Shown here piece after piece: positions 1 through 6,892 of a stretch of 12,651 nt of DNA (positions are counted from its first letter, which is position 1; the number at the start of each line of letters is the position of its first letter). The notes beneath the pieces were generated by a model. It was not told the DNA's origin, ran no database searches, and worked only from the letters and a program-made list of their open reading frames with translations. This DNA is from Alphaproteobacteria bacterium (GTDB lineage Bacteria > Pseudomonadota > Alphaproteobacteria > UBA828). The position numbers and the translations under genes were made by a program. Location: contig JAUVWK010000044.1 of the NCBI GenBank assembly GCA_030604165.1, positions 1-12,651 of the forward strand. The letters run 5' to 3'.

Positions 1-262
1 CCGCGGCCCGACCCGAGCCGTTGATCGCGACCGGCGGCGTACGTCCCGCCGGCGCATACAACGCGAAGCAATCGCCCCCGATACCGGTCGATTGCGGCTC
101 TACGACGCCCTGCACGGCGCAGGCCGCCACCGCCGCGTCCACGGCGTTACCGCCGGCCTTGAGCACGTCGATGGCGGTGACGGTGGCCAGCGGGTGCGAG
201 GTCGCCGCCATGCCGTTGCGGCCGCGCATGGGCGAGCGGCCCGGCAACTGAAAATCGCGCAT
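1..262 (-). CDS. Gamma-glutamyltransferase family protein, N-terminal part (cut by window edge)
   Basis: The minus strand is open from an ATG at 262 to the left edge (87 codons seen). The translation begins MRDFQLPGRSPMRGRNGMAA. It carries hallmarks of the gamma-glutamyltranspeptidase large subunit: SHPLAT at residues 22-27, the GGNAVDAAVA helix at 38-47 and VVEP...TGIGGDCF at 53-66. These enzymes are Ntn-hydrolases that cleave or transfer gamma-glutamyl groups, for example from glutathione, after self-processing at a Thr that lies outside this window. No signal peptide is visible, so this may be one of the cytoplasmic GGT-like enzymes common in proteobacteria. A clear ribosome binding site (GGAAGGTGG on the minus strand, about 264-274) fixes the start. 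The gene is divergent from the cysteine-protein pair. Substrate cannot be judged from this part. Confidence 0.9.
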   Translation of the reverse strand, partial: MRDFQLPGRSPMRGRNGMAATSHPLATVTAIDVLKAGGNAVDAAVAACAVQGVVEPQSTGIGGDCFALYAPAGRTPPVAINGSGRAA

Positions 263-324
263 CGATCCACCTTCCGAGATTTGGGCGACAAATTTGCACG
301 CGCCCCGCCGGCTTGTAAACCGGC

Positions 325-340
325 CGTGCCGCCCGGCACG
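325..340. repeat. Inverted repeat CGTGCCG-CC-CGGCACG
   Basis: Two perfect 7-base arms separated by 2 bases. A terminator is not needed between divergent genes and there is no T-tract, so an operator or a chance GC palindrome is more likely. Confidence 0.4.
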
Positions 341-385
341 CGATTCGTCGGCGCCTTGTTCACTTGGCGGTAGCCGGATCGTGAT

Positions 386-414
386 TTGGCGCGGTCGGCA
401 GCGCCACTTATTAT
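386..414 (+). promoter_or_regulatory. Candidate sigma70 promoter for the cysteine-protein pair
   Basis: TTGGCG (386-391, 4 of 6 to TTGACA) and TATTAT (409-414, 5 of 6 to TATAAT) are separated by exactly 17 bases. The start of transcription would fall near 421, giving a leader of about 45 bases to the ATG at 465. This was judged by eye only. Confidence 0.4.
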
Positions 415-464
415 CGCGCGGTGGCGGAGTGGGCCGAAATACATCGATAGGGGGAGTCTCGTCC

Positions 465-917
465 ATGCGACTCGATCGCTTTGCCCGGGCCGTCGCCGCG
501 GCGCTGGTGGTGACCGGACTGACGGCGACAACGGCGGCCTTTGCCGGGCCGACAAAAGGACCGACCCGGGTGACCGTGACCGGCGAGGTCATCGATCCCT
601 GGTGCTATCTAAGCGAGATCATGTGGGCGCTGGGCTCCGCCCATCATTAATGCGCCATCTGGTGCGCGCGCGGCGGCATACCGGTCGGTATCCTGGGCGA
701 GGACGAAGAGGTCTATATCGTGCTCAAGATGGAAAACGACCCCGACGTGATCGGGCAACACGGCATTCTCAAGATCCAGAGCAACGAAATCGTCGTCGAA
801 GGCGACCTCTACGTGCGCGACGGCCTGAATTATCTCGCCATCGACACGATCGTGGAGGACCACGGGATCGTCAATCACAGCCATGACGAATTCGACATCC
901 AACCGTTCGGGAATTAG
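465..917 (+). pseudogene. Exported cysteine-motif protein interrupted by an in-frame TAA (codon 62)
   Basis: The frame from ATG 465 to TAG 915-917 would encode 150 positions, but codon 62 (TAA, 648-650) is a stop. Upstream is a signal peptide (about residues 1-27, ending TAAFA) and the motif GEVIDPWCYLSEI (40-52, Cys47). Directly after the stop, in the same frame, come CAIWCARGGIPVGIL (63-77), EVYIVLK and a C-terminal half EGDLYVRDGLNYLAIDTIVE. Family-like sequence on both sides of the stop, and a clean motif AHH-x-CAIWC across it, indicate one gene broken by a point change (CAA, AAA or GAA to TAA) rather than two genes. A good Shine-Dalgarno (449-456) supports the start. The next gene follows by 3 bases and looks like a paralogue. 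Three Cys plus His residues suggest metal, haem or thiol chemistry outside the cytoplasm, but I do not recognise a named family. Recent inactivation, an assembly error or a truncated 61-residue product are all possible. Confidence 0.75.
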
Positions 918-920
918 GCC

Positions 921-1454
921 ATGACAGTCAAGACGATCGTCGCCGGCGTGCTCGTCGCCGGCCTTCTTAGCGCCGCGAGCGCCGCGCAAGCGGCCGACAG
1001 CTGGGGCCTCCCGGACGAGGAGATCGCGCGCTTCGAGGCCAAGGTGGTCGACGTGCTGTGCGTGCTGACCGGCGACTGCCCCGCCGACTGCGGCGCGGGC
1101 AAGCGCGTCATGGGCCTCGTCAAGGACGACGGCGAACTGGTGCTGGCGATCAAGAACGCCGGCGCCTTCAGCGGCACGATCAACGACCTCACGCCGTTTT
1201 GCGGCCAGCGGATCACGGCCGACGGCTTGTTCACGACCAATTACGGCGTCAAGACCTTCGCGCTGCAGTTCGTGCGGCCGGAGGGTGGCGAATGGCGCGG
1301 CGCCAACGGCTTTGTCAAGGATTGGGCGGCCGAACGCGGCAAGAGCCTCAAGGACAAGGAGGTCAAGCAATGGTTCCGCAACGACGCGACGATTCGCGCC
1401 TTGATCGAGGCCCAAGGCAAGCTTGGCCTGAAGGACCAGGGCATTACCCCTTAA
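921..1454 (+). CDS. Exported cysteine-containing protein of unknown function
   Basis: 177 residues. A signal peptide covers about residues 1-25 (cleavage near AAQA-ADSW), so the product is probably periplasmic. The mature part has KVVDVLCVLTGDCPADCGAG (41-60) with Cys47, Cys53 and Cys57, a fourth Cys at 94 (TPFCGQR), then a beta-rich stretch RITADGLFTTNYGVKTFALQ (97-116). The C-terminal third is Lys/Arg-rich and helical-looking (FVKDWAAERGKSLKDKEVKQ). Compared with the upstream broken gene, the order V-(I/V)-D-x-x-C-x-L, C-x-x-x-C-x-x-G, a hydrophobic strand, then G-I..G..(V/I)..(G/D)..L..G(L/V) is shared, so the two look like tandem paralogues. The ATG lies 3 bases after the upstream TAG, so the pair is probably co-transcribed and translation of this gene may be affected by the upstream stop. 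No named family is recognised. Binding of a metal or cofactor by the Cys cluster is inference. Confidence 0.8.
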   Translation: MTVKTIVAGVLVAGLLSAASAAQAADSWGLPDEEIARFEAKVVDVLCVLTGDCPADCGAGKRVMGLVKDDGELVLAIKNAGAFSGTINDLTPFCGQRITADGLFTTNYGVKTFALQFVRPEGGEWRGANGFVKDWAAERGKSLKDKEVKQWFRNDATIRALIEAQGKLGLKDQGITP

Positions 1455-1483
1455 AGGCGTTTTCCACCAAGGCGTTTGCCACC
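1454..1483. repeat. Tandem 15-bp duplication
   Basis: AAGGCGTTTTCCACC (1454-1468) is followed immediately by AAGGCGTTTGCCACC (1469-1483), one mismatch. It starts at the last base of the preceding stop codon. It looks like a short slippage duplication; no function is evident. Confidence 0.8.
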
Positions 1484-1567
1484 GGGGCCGATTCGATCGT
1501 TCCCCCCTTGGCCGCTCGCGGCCGCGCCAGCGCCGGATTGCATTTCCAGGTCAGGTAAGCGACATTC

Positions 1568-1594
1568 GGGCCCCGATCAACGGCCTGGGGCCCC
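1568..1594. repeat. GC-only hairpin directly before the macrodomain remnant start
   Basis: GGGCCCC (1568-1574) can pair with GGGGCCC (1587-1593) across a 12-base loop, ending one base before the ATG at 1595. There is no T-tract, so it is not a normal intrinsic terminator. If transcribed, it would hide the start region. The rest of 1455-1567 holds nothing else I can support. Confidence 0.35.
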
Positions 1595-1696
1595 ATGGCT
1601 GCGCTGTTCGCCGCTGTCGAAGGCGACATCACCAAACAAACTGTCGATGCCATCGTCAACGCCGCCAACCGGAGTCTGCGCGGCGGCGGCAACTGA
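1595..1696 (+). pseudogene. Macrodomain (ADP-ribose-binding) N-terminal remnant, 33 codons
   Basis: ATG 1595 to TGA 1694-1696 reads MAALFAAVEGDITKQTVDAI followed by VNAANRSLRGGGN. This matches the start of macrodomain proteins such as YmdB-type O-acetyl-ADP-ribose deacetylases: the strand V-x-GDIT-x-x-x-VDAIVNAAN-x-x-L-x-GGG, whose Asp, Asn and Gly-rich loop touch ADP-ribose. The usual continuation (GVDGAIHRAAG and about 130 more residues) is absent in all three plus-strand frames after 1696, so a frameshift does not explain it. The rest of the domain is deleted. One base later the NudF gene starts. Both families act on ADP-ribose, so the intact ancestor may have been a two-gene ADP-ribose operon. 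The fragment cannot fold as a macrodomain; it may survive only as a leader peptide. Confidence 0.75.
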
Positions 1697-1697
1697 A

Positions 1698-2318
1698 ATG
1701 GTAAAGACGACTGAGATGGCTGAGAAGACATTCGAGGTGCTCGACCGGCAGGTCGCGTTTCAAGGTTATTTCCGCGTCGATAAATATAACTTGCGCTACC
1801 GGCGCTACACCGGGGATTGGAGCAGGACGGTGTCGCGCGAAATCTTCGAGCGCGGCCACGCCGCCGCGGTCTTGCCCTATGATCCCGTGCGCGACGAAGT
1901 GGTGTTGATCGAACAATTTCGCGCCGGCGCGCTCGAAGCGCCGGGCGGCGCCTGGCTGCTCGAAATCGTCGCCGGCATCATCGAGACCGGCGAGAACGCC
2001 GAGACCGTGGCGCGCCGCGAGGCCCTGGAAGAGGCCGGCGTCACGCTCACAGACCTGATTCCCGTCCATGACTATCTCGCCAGCCCCGGCGGCACCACGG
2101 AACGGGTCGCGCTCTTTTGCGGGCGGGTCGACGCGGCGAAGGCGGGCGGCTATTTCGGACTCGAGGCCGAAGCCGAGGATATCAAGGTCATGGCCATGGC
2201 GTTCGACGCGGCCCAGGCCGAGATGGCCCGCCGCGCGATCCTGCCCGCCAGCATTTTAATCGCCATGCAATGGTTGGCGCTCAACCGGGAGGCGGTGCGT
2301 CGGCGATGGCTTTCATGA
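1698..2318 (+). CDS. nudF: ADP-ribose pyrophosphatase (Nudix hydrolase, NudF type)
   Basis: 206 residues. It hydrolyses ADP-ribose to AMP and ribose 5-phosphate in the cytosol. The Nudix box G-x5-E-x7-REUxEExGU is complete at residues 93-115 (GIIETGE...REALEEAG), with the metal-binding Glu residues in place. SPGGTTER at 129-136 is the signature that separates ADP-ribose pyrophosphatases from other Nudix enzymes. The upstream strand REIFERGHAAAVLPYDPVRD (48-67) and EQFRAGAL also resemble E. coli NudF closely, and the length is near the family's roughly 210 residues. Start choice is uncertain: ATG 1698 lies one base after the macrodomain remnant's TGA, and ATG 1716 is an alternative; neither has a strong Shine-Dalgarno. 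The 3' end overlaps the start of the next gene, so the two may be co-transcribed although their functions are unrelated. Confidence 0.92.
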   Translation: MVKTTEMAEKTFEVLDRQVAFQGYFRVDKYNLRYRRYTGDWSRTVSREIFERGHAAAVLPYDPVRDEVVLIEQFRAGALEAPGGAWLLEIVAGIIETGENAETVARREALEEAGVTLTDLIPVHDYLASPGGTTERVALFCGRVDAAKAGGYFGLEAEAEDIKVMAMAFDAAQAEMARRAILPASILIAMQWLALNREAVRRRWLS

Positions 2319-3826
2319 CCAGGACGCGCCCGCCCGCGCCGCGAGGGCGGGCGGCGAAACGCGGCACGGATATGGCGAACTTCGTTTTTTGGGCCATGAT
2401 CGTCGTCGTCGCGTTGGCGCCGCTTCCCCTTGGCGCCAACCGACCGTGGTCATGGAGCGCGCTCGGCCTCGCCGTCGGCCTATTGCTGGTCTTATGGGCG
2501 GTGCAGGCCGCGCTCGACCCGACGCGCGTGAGTGTGATCTGGCGTCGCCATGGCCTCGCCACGGCGCTGTTTCTCTTGGTCATCGCGTGGGCCGCGCTTC
2601 AGGTTACCGGCTGGCTGCCTGCAACTTGGCATCATCCGTTGTGGGGCGAAGCCTCCGCCGCCTTGGGCGAGCGTCTCGGCAGCGCCGTCAGCCTGGATCC
2701 GGCGGCCGGCATGACCGTGATCATGCGGCTCCTTACCTATGCCGGGGTGTTCTGGTTGGCGCTCCAATTCGGCCGCTCCGAACGGTGCGCCCGCGTGATT
2801 TTGCAGACCGTCGCGATCGCCGGGTTCGTCTATGCGCTCTATGGGCTGGTCGTGACGCTGAGCGGCAACGAGACCATCCTATGGTACGACCGTTGGGCCT
2901 ATCCCGACTCGCTGACCAGCACCTTCGTCAACCGCAACAGTTTCGCCACCTACGCCGGCATCACGATGATCGCCGCGATCGCGCTACTGTTCTCGCGCCA
3001 TTCCGACGCGCCGGCGAGCCCGTTCAGCCGCGACGGTGTGAGCGCTTTGCTGCACGGCTTCTCGTCCGGGGGCTGGTTCTACCTCCTCATCGTCGGCGTG
3101 GCCGGCGCGGCGCTGATCTTGAGCCACTCGCGCGCGGGGCTCGGCGCGGCCGCGATCGGGCTGGTGGTGCTGTTCCTTGGGCTCCTCCTGGGCCGGCGGA
3201 TGACGGGCGCGGCCTTCGGGTTCTACGCCGGGGCCGCGGCGCTGGCGGCGGTGCTGCTCATCGTCTTGGCGGGCCCGTCCGCGCTCCGCGGCCTCGACCG
3301 CTCCATCGCCGACGAGCGTGGCATGGTGTTCGCCTATACGACGGAGGCGATCGCCGATGCGCCGCTCACCGGCACCGGCCTCGGCACCTATCCCGCGCTC
3401 TATCGGCTTTACCGCGACGGCGCGATTCAGCGCGTCTACGACAAGGCCCACAACACCTATCTCGAGCTCGCCGCGGAACTCGGCGTGCCCGCCACCGTGG
3501 TTCTGATCGCGGTGGTGGATGGTCTCGCCATGCTGTGCTTGGTGGGCGCCCGCCGGCGCCGCCGCGCCCAGGCCTTCCCGGCAGCCGGCGCCGCGGCGGC
3601 CGCCTTGGTGGCGGCCCATTCGGTGGTCGATTTCAGCCTGCAGATACCGGCCGTGAGCGTGACCTTCGCGGCGTTGCTCGGCGCGGCCTGCGCCCAGGCC
3701 TGGCCGTCCGAGGGGCAGGCGCGCCGCCGCGCCAGCACAAGTTCCGCTATGAGCCGCGCAACTCCAGAAGCGCCCGGTCGAAGCGGCGCAACAACACGGG
3801 ATCGCTCCGAATTGCACGCCGGATGA
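2306..3826 (+). CDS. O-antigen ligase / Wzy-type polysaccharide polymerase family membrane protein
   Basis: 506 residues from ATG 2306; about ten or more hydrophobic segments make it a polytopic inner-membrane protein. Wzy_C-family signatures are clear: TSTFVNRNSFATYAG (around residues 204-218), LSHSRAGLG (272-280) and KAHNTYLELAAELG (380-393), which include the conserved His and Arg expected to handle the lipid-linked glycan in the periplasm. Members either polymerise repeat units (Wzy) or ligate O-antigen (WaaL). The neighbouring Wzc, OPX and GDP-fucose genes favour an exopolysaccharide polymerase. Start is uncertain: ATG 2306 (GGGAGG at 2287-2292, 13 bases away), ATG 2315 in an ATGA overlap with nudF, or ATG 2372 at MANFVFWAM, closest to the first membrane helix. 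The last 30 or so residues are low-complexity and lie opposite the end of the convergent gene, so this tail is probably not conserved. Confidence 0.88.
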   Translation: MAFMTRTRPPAPRGRAAKRGTDMANFVFWAMIVVVALAPLPLGANRPWSWSALGLAVGLLLVLWAVQAALDPTRVSVIWRRHGLATALFLLVIAWAALQVTGWLPATWHHPLWGEASAALGERLGSAVSLDPAAGMTVIMRLLTYAGVFWLALQFGRSERCARVILQTVAIAGFVYALYGLVVTLSGNETILWYDRWAYPDSLTSTFVNRNSFATYAGITMIAAIALLFSRHSDAPASPFSRDGVSALLHGFSSGGWFYLLIVGVAGAALILSHSRAGLGAAAIGLVVLFLGLLLGRRMTGAAFGFYAGAAALAAVLLIVLAGPSALRGLDRSIADERGMVFAYTTEAIADAPLTGTGLGTYPALYRLYRDGAIQRVYDKAHNTYLELAAELGVPATVVLIAVVDGLAMLCLVGARRRRRAQAFPAAGAAAAALVAAHSVVDFSLQIPAVSVTFAALLGAACAQAWPSEGQARRRASTSSAMSRATPEAPGRSGATTRDRSELHAG

Positions 3827-4424
3827 TTGGCGCCGCGCGCCGCCGCTCGGCGAGCCTCGCCAAGCGGCGCGCGTCACGCCGCACGGCATAGCCGAACTGC
3901 TCGGTTGCCGCCGCAAGGGCGGTATCGTTCAGCCGCGACCAAGCGGTCAGCGCAAGTTCCGCCTGGATGAAGGCGGCGCGTCGGTCGTAGCGCGCCGTGC
4001 GATAGCCCATCTCGAGCGCGCGCACCATTTCGGGCGTTACGCCGCCAAGGTAGAACTCCACCTGAGCCAAGCGAATCCAGGCATAGCCCATGGCGGGATT
4101 CAAGGCCACGCTACGCCGGCTCGCGGCGCGACTCTCGCGCAACAGGGCCGCCCATGCGGGCGATCCGGCCTCCGCGCGGCTGGCTTGAACCAATTGGACG
4201 AGGCCGAGCGCGCTCCAGCGCTCCGCCTCCTCGACCCAGCGATTGGCGCCTTGCAGCGAGCGCGCCGCCGAGGCCAGCACAGCGCTCTCGAGCGGCGCCC
4301 CGCCGCGCACCTCGCTCACCACCGAGCGGCCGGGCAGTTCCGTCACGGCGGCCACGAGCCGCGGCACGGCCAGCGCCAGCAACACGCCGCCGACCGCAAG
4401 CGAGACGATAACGGCGATCGACAT
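3747..4424 (-). CDS. Membrane-anchored helical-repeat (TPR-like) protein of the exopolysaccharide operon
   Basis: 225 residues from ATG 4424. An N-terminal hydrophobic helix (about 2-28) is followed by an Ala/Arg/Leu-rich all-helical part. Residues 94-128 (ending NPAMGYAWIRLAQVEFYLGG) resemble one tetratricopeptide repeat, and 130-180 could form one or two more degenerate repeats. The C-terminus (182-222) is very Arg-rich. There is no catalytic motif and no named family that I recognise. It is last in the minus-strand operon, 37 bases after the wzc-like stop (a GTG at 4451 would shorten this to 10). A TPR segment is often found at or near Wzy-type polymerases, so a scaffolding role for the polymerase or Wzc is a reasonable but unproven guess. 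The 3' end overlaps the convergent polymerase gene by 80 bases. Confidence 0.75.
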   Translation of the reverse strand: MSIAVIVSLAVGGVLLALAVPRLVAAVTELPGRSVVSEVRGGAPLESAVLASAARSLQGANRWVEEAERWSALGLVQLVQASRAEAGSPAWAALLRESRAASRRSVALNPAMGYAWIRLAQVEFYLGGVTPEMVRALEMGYRTARYDRRAAFIQAELALTAWSRLNDTALAAATEQFGYAVRRDARRLARLAERRRAAPIIRRAIRSDPVLLRRFDRALLELRGS

Positions 4425-4461
4425 TCTTGCTGAAGCTAAGCGCAGACGCACGGTGGGCTCG

Positions 4462-6804
4462 CTATTCGGTGTAGTACTGGCCGTAGCCGCGCGTGTAATA
4501 ACCGGAGCCGTGCGCGTCGTAGCGCGAGAACTTGCGGATATCAACCTGCGAAAGCACGATGCCGGCGACATCGGCGCCGGACTCCGACAGTCGTTTCAAG
4601 GCGCCCGCGGCCACGGTGCGTCGGGTCTTGTTCCAACGCACGACAAAGACCGTCTTATCCAACCGCCGCGCCAACACCAGCGTATCGGAGACCGCGAGCA
4701 GGGGCGGCGTGTCCAGCACCACGAGGTCGTAGGTCTCGCCCAACGCACGAACCAAATCGTGCATGCGGTCCAAGGCGAGCACATCGGTGGCATTGAGCGG
4801 ACTGGCGCCGGCCAGAATGTAGTGAGCCTCCGATTTGAAGTCGATCTCGATGATCTCTTCGAACGCCTTCTCGCGGGCCAGGAAATCCATGAGTCCCAGA
4901 TTGTTCGGCACCCGCAGCGCCTGGTGCAGCGAGGGCATGCGCAGATCGCAATCGATGATCAAGACTTTTTGGCCGGCCTTGGCCGCCGCTCGTGCGAGCG
5001 AAAGCGCCAGGGTCGTTTTGCCCTCGCCCGGAACGGTCGAGGTGATCGCCACCGTGCGGGTCGGCCGCTCGACATCGGACAAAAGCAACGCCGTGCGTAC
5101 GGTGCGCACCGCCTCGGCGTAAGGCGAATTCGGCCGGTCGAGCACCTGTTCGTAAGGCTCGTTGCCGGCGCGTCTGGCCCCGACGAGGCGCGGCAACATG
5201 CAAATCGCCGGCACGCCCGTCGCGGCCTCGACCTGCTCGAGGCTGCGGAAACCCGATTCCAGCCGTTCGCGCAAAAAGGCCAGCAGAACGCCAATGATCG
5301 CGGAGAACAGGATGCCGGCGCCGATGATCAGGGTTTTGCGTGGATAGGAGGGCGCCAGCGGCACCGTGGCGTACGAGATCACCCGTGCGTCCGGCTCTAT
5401 GACTTGCTGTTGCTGGCTGTCGACTTCCTTGAAGCGGGCGAGCACGGTTTCATAAAGCCCGCGGTCGGCGTCGACGACGCTTTCCATTTCGCGGAGCTCG
5501 GCTTCGGTCCGTTTTTGCTCCCCCACGCGGTTCTGCAGCTTGTCGACCTCGTCCTGAAGCTTCTGCTCACGCACCTGCGTCACTTCGAGCTCGTTGCCGA
5601 GGTTAAGCGCGATCTTGTTGACCTCTTGGTTGATCTTGCGCACCAGGTCGTCGTGCTCGTTGCGCGCCAGGATCATCTTCGGATGGGCCTCGCGATATTG
5701 GGTCTCGAGCTCGGCGATTTGGCGCAGCATCTCGGCTTCCTTCTCGCGCAGCTTCTGGATCAACGGCGAATCCAGCACGGCCGCGGCCGATTCGATCCCG
5801 CCGGCCGCCTTGAGCAGCCTTTGCACCTGGCCATAGCGCGCCTCGGCCTCCGCCAATTGGGTGCGCGCGATGATGAGTTGGGTGTTCAGCTCGGCGAGCT
5901 GCTGATCGTAGAGTGTGGTGTCGCCGACCGTGACGAAGCCGACCTCGCGACGGAAATCCTCGAGCGCGCGGCTCGACTCCTCGACCCGCAGGCGCAACTC
6001 CGAGACCCGGTCCGACAACCAGCGATTGGCTCGCTCGGTCGCCTCGTACTTCGCGTTCAACTGATCCAGAATGTAAAGGTCCGCCACGGAATTGGCGGCA
6101 AGCGCCGCGAACTCGGCGTCGGACGACGTGTATTCGACCAGCAGCACCAGCGAGCGGCTACCGGCATCGACATAAAGCCCGGACAGGAATCTATCTACAA
6201 TCGCTTCATCCGCCAACTGCTCCCGGCGCGCCGGCGAAACTGCCGGCGCCGCCTCGATTTCGGCCTGCCGGTCCGGCTCCAAGCCGAGGAATCTACGCCA
6301 GCCGTCGGGCACCAGCTCAGGCAGATCGGCGAGCCCGAGAAACGCTCTGATCGACCCGATCAGACCGGGTTTCGATGGGCTGAGCGCCGGGTTGAACGCC
6401 ACGTTGTTCTTCAAATCCAGCTGCGCCGCCACCTTGCGCGCCAGCGAGCGGGACTGAACGATTTCGGCCTCGGTCTCGTTCGTGAAAAAGTCGGGCTGAA
6501 GGCCCTGCACCACCGCGTCCGCGCGGTTGCCGGTGACGTTCATCCGCGAGCGCTGCAGCACCAGACTGGCCTCGGCGACGTAGAGCGGCGTCATGCTTTG
6601 GACGAGAAAGATACTCAGCAGCACGCCGATCACCATGACGCCGATGATCAGCATTTTGTTGCGCAAGAGAATCGAGATCACTTGCCGGACGTCGAACTCT
6701 TCAACGTCGTTCGCCGGCGCCGCCGCGAATTCCTCCGCCGGGACGTAGGCCATGGCCTCGGGCTCGGGCCTTGGCGCGCCTCTCCGCCTGGCCGGGCTTA
6801 CCAC
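4462..6804 (-). CDS. Wzc-type polysaccharide co-polymerase with C-terminal tyrosine kinase
   Basis: 780 residues. It controls chain length and couples polymerisation to export of a Wzy-dependent polysaccharide. Order of parts: Wzz domain with the first membrane helix at about 51-70; a long periplasmic region with coiled coils (about 255-460, EQKLQDEVDKLQNRVGEQKR); a Pro-containing motif APSYPRK and second helix at 484-512; then a cytoplasmic BY-kinase. The kinase has Walker A PGEGKTT (592-598), Walker A' VLIIDCD (614-620) and Walker B LVVLDTP (693-699). Its C-terminus carries a cluster of six Tyr (762, 769, 770, 774, 777, 778), the usual autophosphorylation tail. All kinase residues look intact. 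Start: GTG 6804 gives this length; ATG 6753 (MAYVPAEEF) is an equally good choice and neither has a strong ribosome binding site. An 88-base, very GC-rich gap with the palindrome GGCGCGCGCC (6826-6835) separates it from the OPX gene upstream. Confidence 0.95.
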   Translation of the reverse strand: MVSPARRRGAPRPEPEAMAYVPAEEFAAAPANDVEEFDVRQVISILLRNKMLIIGVMVIGVLLSIFLVQSMTPLYVAEASLVLQRSRMNVTGNRADAVVQGLQPDFFTNETEAEIVQSRSLARKVAAQLDLKNNVAFNPALSPSKPGLIGSIRAFLGLADLPELVPDGWRRFLGLEPDRQAEIEAAPAVSPARREQLADEAIVDRFLSGLYVDAGSRSLVLLVEYTSSDAEFAALAANSVADLYILDQLNAKYEATERANRWLSDRVSELRLRVEESSRALEDFRREVGFVTVGDTTLYDQQLAELNTQLIIARTQLAEAEARYGQVQRLLKAAGGIESAAAVLDSPLIQKLREKEAEMLRQIAELETQYREAHPKMILARNEHDDLVRKINQEVNKIALNLGNELEVTQVREQKLQDEVDKLQNRVGEQKRTEAELREMESVVDADRGLYETVLARFKEVDSQQQQVIEPDARVISYATVPLAPSYPRKTLIIGAGILFSAIIGVLLAFLRERLESGFRSLEQVEAATGVPAICMLPRLVGARRAGNEPYEQVLDRPNSPYAEAVRTVRTALLLSDVERPTRTVAITSTVPGEGKTTLALSLARAAAKAGQKVLIIDCDLRMPSLHQALRVPNNLGLMDFLAREKAFEEIIEIDFKSEAHYILAGASPLNATDVLALDRMHDLVRALGETYDLVVLDTPPLLAVSDTLVLARRLDKTVFVVRWNKTRRTVAAGALKRLSESGADVAGIVLSQVDIRKFSRYDAHGSGYYTRGYGQYYTE

Positions 6805-6892
6805 GGCGGGGCCTTGCGCGCGGCAGGCGCGCGCCGCGCCGCCGGCGTGCCGGAATCCGCCTCAGACGCTGCCGTCGCTTTGCCAAACAGGT

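Larger units (their letters stand above)
263..464. promoter_or_regulatory. Divergent intergenic region between GGT and the cysteine-protein genes
   Basis: A 202-bp gene-free stretch between two divergent starts, so it should hold promoters for both. It contains a tight inverted repeat at 325-340, a sigma70-like promoter at 386-414 reading right, a 9-mer GGCGGTAGC at 366-374, and a ribosome binding site AGGGGGAG at 449-456 eight bases before the ATG at 465. No convincing promoter was picked out for the leftward gene. Confidence 0.6.

Noticed and set aside
366..374. GGCGGTAGC upstream of the Cys-protein pair as an ops element
   Set aside because: It lies upstream of the predicted -35 box, so it would not be transcribed from that promoter, and the genes are not a long polysaccharide operon.
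648..650. Recoding of the stop as selenocysteine or pyrrolysine
   Set aside because: The codon is TAA, whereas those systems use TGA and TAG; no dedicated readthrough signal is visible.
465..650. A genuine 61-residue small protein followed by a separate gene starting at ATG 720
   Set aside because: The residues just after the stop (CAIWCARGGIPVG, before 720) continue the motif in frame, and no ribosome binding site precedes 720.
1444..1731. A 95-codon minus-strand frame across the gap before nudF
   Set aside because: It lies opposite the macrodomain remnant and the tandem repeat, has no good ribosome binding site, and its translation matches nothing I recognise.
2389..3891. A 500-codon plus-strand frame overlapping the polymerase gene
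   Set aside because: Arg/Pro-rich translation with no membrane segments or motifs; the other frame has clear Wzy_C signatures.
6826..6835. GGCGCGCGCC palindrome in the OPX-wzc gap as a terminator or attenuator
   Set aside because: No T-tract follows on the minus strand, and such GC palindromes are expected by chance at this base composition.
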